Assembly (NCBI GenBank): GCA_920105805.1
Contig: CAKKTI010000063.1
Coordinates: forward strand, 1 to 64,000
Direction of reading: 5' to 3'
Origin: Condylostoma magnum
Taxonomy: Eukaryota; Ciliophora; Heterotrichea; Heterotrichida; Condylostomatidae
DNA length: 64,000 bases
This document shows, piece by piece, positions 55,878-64,000 of this stretch. How positions within the stretch are numbered: the stretch's first letter is position 1; each line of letters begins with the position of its first letter. The notes below the pieces were generated by a model. It was not told the origin of the DNA, searched no databases, and saw only the letters and a list, made by a program, of their open reading frames with translations. The position numbers and the translations under genes are program-made.

Positions 55878-57569
55878 TTAATATCTTGACAAAGTTGGCT
55901 AATTCATGTAAATCTCTAATGTGATAATCTACGAATCTTCTTCAATAGAGTAATCAATACTATCTCTATTAGTATTGCTTAAAAGCCAATTCATTCTGTG
56001 ATTATACTCAGACAATGGAAATTTCAAAACATACAGACTCTAATTAAGCACTTGCACAGATTTCTAATCAATTGTCTCTAATAACTTATTGATATTCACT
56101 CCATACAAAGCACTCAAAGGCACGATAGGATACAACGATTTCTCAACTTCCTCTAGATCAATACCCTCTTCCATTAAATCAACTTTATTCCACACTTCAA
56201 TATAATTCTTAACCAACTTCTCTTACTCTACTCCCATTTATTCTAAAGTCTCCATTACAGTGTCTTTCTGAATAACTGTATAAGGATGAGAAATATCCCT
56301 GATATGCAATAAAATATCAGCTTATTGTATTCCCTCTAGAGTAGCACTAAAAGAATCAACTAGCTCATGAGGAAGGTCACTTATAAATCCTACTGTATCC
56401 AAAACAATAGATAAATGGCCACTGGGCAGTCTAAGTCTCCTCGCTGTTGTGTTTAAGGTTTAAAACAGTAGATTCTCACTTACTAGTTTCTCCCCAGTCA
56501 AAAAATTCATAAGTGCCGTTTTCCCAGCATTTGTGTATCCTAAAATCGCTATAGACGGGAAATTCTTTATAGTAGGGTCTTTCTTCAGATTAATGCTCTT
56601 CCTATTGGTCTAATTGATCTCTTTTATAATCTTACTCTACCTTTCATTCAATATCCTTCTTTCTATTTCCGTCTAAGTTTCTCCTGATCCGCCTAAAAAC
56701 CCTTTTCCGGAGGTTCCTTTGCTTCTGGAGCTAACAATCTCCATTTTCTACGTTTAAGCTGGGTTCAGTTAAGAGTCGAACAATCTTAGTATGTTTATTT
56801 GCCCTGTTTCCTAATCTCTGGTCAGCCTTGACTTAATGTACTTCAAAAACGCTAATTCTAACTACTATTTAGCCCGCTTGGTCTTGGCCCTTTCTGAAAA
56901 TATCTTTAAAATTATCCCGAATCTATCAATGACCATAAGCCCAGACTAGTCCTTTAAAATCTGCCCCCATTTTCTGCATAAAACTCACCTTTCTAGCTGT
57001 CTTTACTACAAAGCAGTTAATTGTGTGTTAATAAACACAATCTCGCATTATGAGTCATTTATAATACCACCGATTGTCTCTATTTGTCCACTTCCGAATA
57101 GAGTAGAGGACCTGGGATTTCTCACCCTTATCAGTGTTCCTCGTGCTAGGTCTTATCTCAGTTGCACATTTTCCCACTCATCGTCGTTGTCTGACTGATC
57201 TGTCTCTGTATCCGTCTCCCAGAAAACCATTTGCCCACTCTAAGTAAAAGTTACATAATATGTTCCCTCTAAGCTAGTTCCGGGTATTCTTCCTGTTTAC
57301 CCGTTTTTCAGTACTTGACCATCTGGCAGCTTAATAGTAGATGGGCCCTTCTATTCTAACTTTTTGAGCTCTTATTGCTTATATTCCGACAAAGTATCAT
57401 CATCCTTTATAAATTTCATGTCTTAGATAATATTCCAATCCAGAGATTTTGCAAGGCCTATTGCTTCCTCAGCCATTAGAATTTCTCCTAATTTTCCTCT
57501 GTTGTTTCGGAAAACTGGGTGAAGTACCAGGCAGGATTTTGAGAATAGTCTTGTTATACTAGAAATCAT
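55878..57569 (-). CDS. HflX-family GTPase (GTPBP6-like)
   Basis: 563 residues. The HflX signature GGSGETQTEIERRIL is followed by a coil and the G domain: GYTNAGKTALMNFLTGE (G1), DTVGFISDLPHELVDSF (G3), NKVD (G4) and a G5-like PLSAL. HflX proteins bind the large ribosomal subunit and split stalled ribosomes; eukaryotic GTPBP6 is mitochondrial, and the N-terminus here (SITRLFSKSCLVLHPVFRNN) could be a mitochondrial presequence. The protein carries a ~200-residue N-terminal extension with an acidic stretch. TAA at 55878 is the stop. Its 3' part is the source of fragments A-C. Confidence 0.92.
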
Positions 57570-57613
57570 TTTTAAGGCGTATTAGTAGAAATTTATTTAA
57601 TAAAGGTTAATAA

Positions 57614-58318
57614 CTAAACATCGTCATCAGGAGTGTTAAATTCATCTGACTCATCTAGCCCTGCCGCCCCGTATATAATGAGAAACAGAATAACCACTGC
57701 TATGATTATAATCAAGATGATGATGATTTTATCAGTTAAGTACCGTCTATATATAGCATTCATTAGCCTATTTGCCTTCTTTATGTAACTTTTCATATCG
57801 TAGCTTTAATCCTTGACTCTGTTAATCACCTCTTCCTACCTCTGCATCTCTATTTCAATATCAGACATAATCTACTTATCTTGTTCAAGGATTCCCTCAG
57901 CATTCTCCAGTCTTGAAATCATGTCATCCTGCATTCCGTGGCCGTATTGAATCACTTATTGCTTGTCCATTTGGCCTAGATTTGCTCTTTAGAAGTCAAT
58001 TTATACCGGGGCATCTTAGTCATAGTCTCCCATTAGACCCTTTTACTGGTATTCTTATTTCTTGTAGTTGTATTCTGCCTTTACCCTATTAAAGGTTTCC
58101 TTTATACTCACTAGTTTCTGATTAGCCAGATTTCTATTTGCCTCTGGTATATACGGCAAGGCTTATTCACAACTTTCTAATTCCGTGTTTAATCCTCCGA
58201 GCAAATCTTCAAATTGCTTTTGACTCAACTAACTGTTTTTGCTTATTTAGTTTACCATACCTTCGAATTTAGATAGATTTTGCTCTAATGACTAAGAATA
58301 GTAATTGAAATCTTCCAT
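57614..58318 (-). CDS. Qb-SNARE, VTI1-like
   Basis: 234 residues: a helical N-terminal region (~1-140), a SNARE motif with a Gln zero layer (RLENAEGILEQDKQIMSDIE, then MQRQEEVINRVKDQSY), a basic juxtamembrane segment and a single TM (IIIILIIIIAVVILFLIIYG) followed, unusually, by an acidic lumenal tail of ~19 residues (LDESDEFNTPDDDV). VTI1/membrin-type SNAREs act in Golgi-endosome fusion. TAG at 57614 is the stop. It is co-oriented with HflX, 44 nt upstream. Confidence 0.82.
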
Positions 58319-58436
58319 TAGATGTTTTATTGTATTTATAAGTGTAAAAATATGTTATTGTAAATTAACTAAACCTCTATTACATGCAACTCTTCAGTAT
58401 CTTGTATTGCATAACACCTAAAATCTTTTAAAATAA

Positions 58437-60725
58437 ATGGAAAACAGGAAAAAATCAACCTGAACGGCAATTACAGGAAACGTAAGCCAAGCCCCCTGCG
58501 AAGACCCGAAAAATACAGGTTAAAAAGCCCTTTCCTAAGTAAAAGCAATAAAAGAAGATGCTTTTATCCCTAAAACACCAATGGCAGAAGATGAAGAATA
58601 GGGAGCTTAATCGAATAACTGAGTATTTCATCCAGAATCAGTTCCTCGTATGTCCTGAGACATAATGGCCCTTTTGTTCATTTTTTATCAAGCAATTTCA
58701 GTTCCGTATAGAATATGCTTTGCAGTCCCTTTAACAGGAGGTTGGGCTATACTGGAATTCATTATAACTCTTTGTTTTATGTCAGATATAATCCTAGGCT
58801 TCAATACAGGTTTCTACAGTCGCGGTGCATTGGTAATGAACCGTAAAAAAATAGCTAAAAACTACCTAAAATTCTGATTTTGACTCGATTTAATAGCCAG
58901 TCTTCCTTACACTTGGTTTATTGACGGAGTATTCGAAGAGGAATCTGACGAAGGACAGGACTCCTCGGATAATATATACAGAGCTCCGTAGTTGCTCCGA
59001 CTAATAAAGATTTTTCGATTTCTAAGGATTCTCAAACTCCTCAGACTTGCGAAGTTGAAACGCATATTGATTAAAATTGAAGACTATATAGCAAGTAATA
59101 CTCTAGCTACCTTGTTTGTGTTCTTCCGCTTGTTATCAGTCGTGTTTTTCATAGCTCATTGAACGGCGTGCTGGTGGTACTTTATAGGAGACTAAGACTC
59201 TGCAATTCACCCTACTACGTGGGTGACGGATGCTAAGATAAGTAATAAATCTAATTTTGATAAGTACATCACATCTTTGTACTGAGCCTTCACGACAATG
59301 ACTACAGTCGGATACGGGGATATAGTTCCGTTTACAGTCAATGAGAAAGTATATGCTATGTTTTCAATGATTGTGGCATGTGGTGTATTCGCTTATACAG
59401 TTGGTAGTATAGGATCACTGGTGTCTAAGTAAAATGCAGTGGAAAATGCGTATAGGGAGCAAGTGGTGGCAGTTAATAGATACATGAAGAAAAAGGACCT
59501 ACCACCTGAGCTCAGATTCAGGGTAAGAAGGTATCTGGAATATGTGTGGGAAAACAAGAAAAAGAACAATTTAGATGAGAAGTAAATACTAGGCCTTTTA
59601 TCAGAGCCTTTAAGAGATGAAATATATGCTAAAATCCATGGTATTTTGCTAAAACAATGCTCTATATTCAAAGAATACGAAGATCATTTCATCAATCAGC
59701 TCAGCAGGACATTAGAGACAGATACATATGGCCCCTCGGACACTATTATAGAAGAAGGGGAGATGAGCTCCAAGATGTTCTTTATACAGAATGGCAAGGT
59801 AGATATATTCCACCAAAACACACACTCTTCCTTTAAGGTGTTAGAGCCCAGGGAGTACTTTGGGGAAATCGCATTTTTTACGGAAAAGCCCAGATGTGCA
59901 TCTGCTAAATGCCTGGATTACGTAGACTTGCTTACACTTTCCAGAACTAGCATGGATATGCTACTTGAGAAGTTCCCATAAGCTAAGGAAACTACAGGGT
60001 TACTTGCCAAGAAGTGTGAGGGAGGGGACTATAGTGCTTTGTATATACTTTGTTATATTTGTAAAGAATAAGGACACATCGCTGCGCGATGTAGAAAGAT
60101 TTTACTTAATCTAGACCATGAGGATACTAAGAAAAAGTGGCTTGATCAGAGGAAGTAGAGCAATACTAAGTATATAAACCCTGAAGTAGAGGTTGAAAAT
60201 AACTACAGACGGGTTCCTAAGCCCAATAGACAGATTAAGTTTAATGTAAGAAATGTTAAAGGCGAGCCTAAAGATACTGTTAAAATGTTTCCAGAAGATC
60301 CCAGGCTGTACCCACGTATTAGACGGTTTTTGGAGAATAATAATAACTTGAGGAGTTGCACAAATAGCAGTACTAGTGTTACTTCTGGGAATGGAGAGAA
60401 TAGACTAGAAAATGCATAAAGGAGAAACAGGCCCAGATTTACATTAATATTCAGGGAAAGTGATGATGAGGAGGAAGAATAGCAGAATGAGTAGCCGGAT
60501 TAGCCTAGAAATAAGAAGTTTAGAATGAGCTTAATTGATAGAGGGATGAGCCAAGAGGAGATTATAAAGAAAGAAAGGAAAAGCACTAAAGTGTCACAGG
60601 TTGTACCACTTAATATGCCAGTGGTTACGGAGGAGCAATGCCCTGATTTCGATGCAATTCCCTCTAATATATACGATTATGAAGAAGAAGTGGTTGCGGA
60701 ATTTGCTAATGATGAAGATAGTTAG
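58437..60725 (+). CDS. voltage-gated K+ channel with cNMP-binding domain and CCHC zinc knuckle
   Basis: 762 residues, EAG/HCN/CNG superfamily. It has S1-S3, an S4 with spaced basics (RLIKIFRFLRILKLLRLAKL), a pore with selectivity filter TVGYGD at 290-295 (K+ selective), S6 and C-linker, and a cNMP-binding domain at ~404-510 (TIIEEGEMSSKMFFIQNGKV; YFGEIAFFTEKPRCASAKCL). Right after the domain is CYICKEQGHIAARC (539-552), a perfect C-x2-C-x4-H-x4-C zinc knuckle normally found in RNA-binding proteins. The tail is disordered and acidic. Many Trp in TM segments are TGA (KFWFWLDL). TAG at 60723 ends it. Confidence 0.93.
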
Positions 60726-60791
60726 TTAAATTGTTTACTAATTAAGGAATAATTTAGGGCCTCTTCTTATATATACTGCTCTTTAGCTCTA

Positions 60792-61589
60792 TTATGGAAA
60801 ATTTGACTAGTACATAGTCTGACTTTTAGCTCTATATGGTCTTATAGGGGACTACTGGCTTTGATGTCTTATTTATATAACAGGAGAAACAGTTTCATGC
60901 CTTTTAAACTCCGTTCGACTGGTAGAATTGAAATCATTGGGAAAACATTTAGAAATTGGAGATATTTCATTCACTTTAAATTAAGCAGTTTACATTTCAG
61001 GCTTTTCTCCCCTATGCGCTTAGCTGTAAGTAGAAGTCGAATTAAACTTAACATCAGGACACGGCTATGGCAAATAATCAGGTCCTTCCCTGTATATTCT
61101 TTAAGCCTTCCAGCCAGCATAGTCCTAATTATATACAGATCTCCCGGTAAATCGCATCTAAGGCTATGGAGTTGACTCTCGTTTTACAGATTGCTAGTTT
61201 ACTTTATATTTCTAAAAGTTTTATCTATAAGTAGTGCTTTTATCACTGCTTCCAGCCAGCATTTAGGCCAAAGTTTTCTCTTATTATTGTCTGATACCCT
61301 TCGCTACTAGTAAGTTTTGTGTAGTGTTTGATTTCTTATTGCGAAAAGTACTCTAATATGAGCTTCGCCACTTCAGAATTATATTTGGCTGTTTTTTCAG
61401 TTCGTTGGGACAAATGTGAAAATTGCATGTACATGTATAACACAAGCACTGCCCTGCATAGTGCTCATTGTCTGTTATAATTGGGAAATCCTCACGGTTT
61501 AAAGGACAATTTACTTCATTTTTAGGCAGGTTAGTTAATTACTAGCTTTAGTACCGACGATGATTACCTTTATAAGTGTTGCTAGACAT
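60792..61589 (-). CDS. SAXO/FAM154 microtubule-stabilising axonemal protein
   Basis: 265 residues. The N-terminal Cys motif CLCYTCTCNFHICP corresponds to the SAXO1 signature (C-x-C-x-x-C-x-C-x-x-x-x-C-P). Mn-type repeats follow: TTYRQNFQKYKV, RSVYNQDYAGWKA, TSTYSQAHRG, TSRTEFKRHE and SQTMYQSNF. SAXO proteins decorate and stabilise microtubules of cilia and basal bodies. The reverse strand carries a long open frame that is a shadow of this gene. It ends at tandem TAA-TAG (60794-60789). Confidence 0.88.
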
Positions 61590-61604
61590 TTTGTATTTGT
61601 TTTT

Positions 61605-61940
61605 ATGTATTTGTTAGATGTGTGCAGTGTTATTACAGTTGTGTCGTAGTTAACCTGAGATTATGAGCAGTGTTATGAGTTTTATAAGGATAAAGATGCG
61701 TTGTAGAATGTGTAGATTAGTGAAGAGGGGTAGAATGTAGGATAGATGCTATAAGAGGTTATGAGGTGGATTAGTGTTGGAATATGTATGCTGAGATGCA
61801 ATTATGAGAAAGCATATAGTATAATATATACACTTGGAGGGTAATAGGAAATTGAAAGATTTAACAGTATACAAATTGAAATAGTTGAAGCTGGTAATGA
61901 GTACTGTTATATCACAGCAAATAAGAAAAAAGCACGGTAG
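61605..61940 (+). CDS. small protein, unknown
   Basis: 111 residues: MYLLDVCSVITVVSQLTWDY, then QISEEGQNVGQMLQEVMRWI and a mixed C-terminal domain ending ITANKKKARQ. It ends at the run TAG-TGA-TAA (61938-61946), all three stop codons in a row. The start lies 15 nt from the SAXO start on the other strand. No domain was recognised. Confidence 0.55.
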
Positions 61941-62015
61941 TGATAACAAAATAACCTTGAAGTTATTCTACACAGGCCTAGATCACTAATGGGATTATAA
62001 AGTTTAAAATATGTG

Positions 62016-63257
62016 TTAAAAGGCTATAGGTGTTTTTATTGTATCTTCGATTATTGGATAAGCATACAGATCGTTAAAAGGCATTTAATGCCTATCTCCT
62101 CCGAAAATATACATTCAATTGTTAATCACTACAGCACTGTGTCCATCTCTCGCATGTGGAACATCATTTTTAACTCTTCCCTTACAAGGACTAACAGGGC
62201 CATTATACAACAGTCTTTTATTTTTCCTATTTTAACGTTATCTGGGCCTATTTGGATCAATACCTGGTGATGGAGGAGCAAGTGTATTGCTGATTTTATT
62301 ATAAATGTTTCTGAAGGGAGATTAAGTCCTTAATGGGGAATTAGGCGACTATGATTCTGTTCCAGGAGATTTCCTAGTCTTAAACTCTTCCACTTGCTAT
62401 AGAGAAATAGGATCATTAACCGTCTATTCTAACTAAATCAGCATCCAGTTGTTCGTGTTTAAATCTAAGCTAAAGAGCTCATTTGTCTCTTTAATTATAT
62501 CCTTCATCCCTCCAAAAATTAGCATTATATGCCCGTAAACTACAGCAGAGTGTCCTGACTTTCCTTACGATATGCTTCCACTGCACACAACCTACTCCCA
62601 TCTCCAACTTCTCAAGTCTAATTTTCATAGGTCATTTAAGTACTCATTTTACTCGTTACATCCTCCAAAAACATACATACTTTCCTGGTATAAAATAGCA
62701 GAATGCCCTGCACGCTCACAAGGGTTTATACCACTGGCTTGTTTTTACTCCCATTGCAGACTATTCAAATCACACTTAAAAATTTAATTACTCCGCAGTC
62801 CATTCACAAACCCTCCGAAAATGACCATCGCCCCTGCATCCTCTAACAAAATTGCAGTATGTGAGTCAACTGCATTGTTCATTCCGTAGTTTTTTGTATC
62901 AATTTTACTACAAATCATAGTTCTTAGGTCAATGATGTACATAGTACTTAGCTCTTCTATAAAATTGGTTCCTCCAAAAATAAACATCTAGGAGTTATAC
63001 ACAACTGCACTGTGTCTGCATATAGCTCCTGGGGAGTTTTAAAGCTCATGTTCTACCCATGTCTCCTCTGTTTCTCCGGTATTTATGCTTCAAAGGCCTG
63101 ATAGGACACCTTCCCGGAGATCCTGTCCCCCGTAGATTCACATTTAACTGTTATATGAGACCGCTGAGTGATAGGAACGACGGGATGGCCTGCGGCCCAC
63201 TGTTCTTACTTCCTCTCATAGTTGATTAGATTTTTGTTCTGGAGAATCATTAGACAT
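62016..63257 (-). CDS. kelch-repeat protein
   Basis: 413 residues with five or six kelch blades: RSYHSAVSYNSQMWIYGGQD, RHSAVVYNSQMFIFGGTNF, AGHSAILYQESMYVFGGCNE, SGHSAVVYGHIMLIFGGMKD and, after a ~75-residue Ser/Pro-rich insertion, DGHSAVVINNWMYIFGGDRH, which presumably closes the propeller with the others. Several Trp at blade positions are TGA (QLWEEV, GLWSIN). Adaptor function is inferred. TAA at 62016 is the stop. Confidence 0.9.
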
Positions 63258-63428
63258 TAGTTGTATTTAAGTACGATGGGTGTTGACAGTTAAATGATGA
63301 GGGTTTTCCATTACTTTTAATATTTAAAAACTGTATCTATGCATTCTATAGCAAATTATATTCATCTACTAACCTAATCCATTCAAAATAATATAAAAAT
63401 AAAGAAAGGTTGTGTATTTAAACCCATT

Positions 63429-64000
63429 ATGAGTAAAAGGAGAAAAAATCATAGAATAAGTGGAGTCACAACGCGATTTATACAGATTTGTCCGCCCAGT
63501 ACGTCCAGTTGCAAAGAAAGAAGCAAATACTACTAAAACTCCTTCACAATATCCTGGCTGCCTTCCCTATGCAAAACTATGAATATGCTTTATGGGATAG
63601 TATAAGGATAATCAAAACTAAGAGAACTCGTCAATAAGAAAAAACCATCAGTAGTCGCACTTACTAATGCAAGAAATGAAGACCTACACAAGCTAGGCCA
63701 TTGAGGCTATTAAGAAACAAGGACTTTAGTAGTTTAAATTTTTATTATATGCAAATGAGGAATAAACCGAGAGAGGTGTTATCTGTGTATAAGGGTAAGG
63801 AAACGGGGAATCTGCCACTTATACGGCCTATTTTTAAGCAGTTTTAAGGAAAGACAAGGAGTTTGTCCCCCGAGCGATTTGATTAGGGGAGATAGGAAGG
63901 ATTTCCGAATATTAGGATGTTTCATAAGACTAGAGTTAGAGGAGGGTCTAACAGAGATAAGGGGTAAAAGACGAGACTGCAGAGGACAATGAACCAGATT
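63429..64000 (+). CDS. unknown protein, 3' end beyond the window
   Basis: A strongly coding frame runs to the right edge: QLQRKKQILLKLLHNILAAF, NKPREVLSVYKGKETGNLPL, SLSPERFDQGRQEGFPNIRM and so on, with a basic, likely disordered C-terminal part. This frame (codons from 63488) has no ATG near its left end. ATG 63429 is one frame off and could be joined by a 26-nt GT-AG intron at 63460-63485, which is only a proposal; alternatively translation starts at ATG 63569. No family was recognised. Confidence 0.4.

Noticed and set aside
52000-55900. Repeated blocks considered as a transposon or CRISPR array
   Set aside because: No terminal inverted repeats, target-site duplications, transposase or short regular spacers were seen. 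The repeats are copies of the neighbouring PLAC8 and HflX genes.
60794-61600. Long plus-strand open frame opposite the SAXO gene
   Set aside because: The minus strand gives the SAXO Cys signature and tubulin-binding repeats. The plus frame has no recognisable domain and exists because three codons are not stops in this code.
1-64000. Karyorelict-type code with TGA as the only stop
   Set aside because: It explains many ends, but SHIPPO would overlap the kinesin start, the K+ channel would overrun, and NTF2 and BAP31 would gain implausible tails. Context-dependent use of all three stops fits better, though not proven.

Overview
The window is protein-coding DNA from a ciliate macronuclear-type genome that uses all three standard stop codons as sense codons. 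TAA and TAG fall at glutamine positions throughout (for example VGQNSAEGR in a Ca2+ pump), and TGA falls at invariant tryptophans (PWWP motif, WDTAGQE of a Rab, GWW of an SH3 domain, DIWSSG of a kinase). TAA, TAG and TGA also terminate genes: NTF2 ends exactly at its family length on TAG, BAP31 ends in a KxKxx signal on TAG, and a Rab ends KKKCC on TGA. This is the context-dependent code known from the heterotrich Condylostoma (NCBI table 28). A karyorelict-type code (TGA the only stop) fits less well, because several ORFs would then run into their neighbours. Read with the standard code the window shows only fragments. Read with this code it holds about 50 mostly full-length, intron-poor genes. 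Because sense and stop codons look alike, 3' ends are often ambiguous and alternatives are given.

Layout: CCT-domain tail; two-repeat ubiquitin-like gene; DDT/WHIM chromatin protein (-); SHIPPO-repeat protein; kinesin; PWWP/TFIIS-like protein; long coiled coil (-); CFAP58; small coil; ankyrin-SAM (-); small gene; SLC25 carrier (-); RCC1-coiled coil (-); EF-hand protein; Rab; TBCE; pseudo-otubain/RING protein; cyclin Y-like; NTF2 (-); MORN; membrane protein; cNMP-binding protein; cytosolic carboxypeptidase (-); CDC50; two small genes (-); CDPK; two unknowns; IQ-MORN (-); PMCA; small gene (-); importin-alpha-like; DHHC transferase (-); an intron-bearing unknown; MGCC protein; thiol dioxygenase; SH3; BAP31 (-); HOOK; a PLAC8 array with decayed copies and repeated HflX tails around a 100-N gap; HflX (-); Vti1-like SNARE (-); K+ channel; SAXO (-); small gene; kelch (-); partial gene.

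The content is typical of a ciliated cell: many microtubule and cilium genes (kinesin, CFAP58, SAXO, SHIPPO, TBCE, HOOK, tubulin-tail carboxypeptidase), Ca2+ and membrane signalling (PMCA, CDPK, EF-hand, cNMP channel) and trafficking (Rab, SNARE, CDC50, BAP31, DHHC). Packing is extreme: three divergent pairs have start codons only 6, 9 and 15 nt apart, one convergent pair overlaps, and some co-oriented genes are 4-12 nt apart. The most unusual items are the catalytically dead otubain fused to RING domains, the K+ channel with a CCHC zinc knuckle, the divergent ubiquitin-like gene, and the decaying PLAC8/HflX array. No mobile elements, viral fossils, rRNA, tRNA or CRISPR arrays were recognised.
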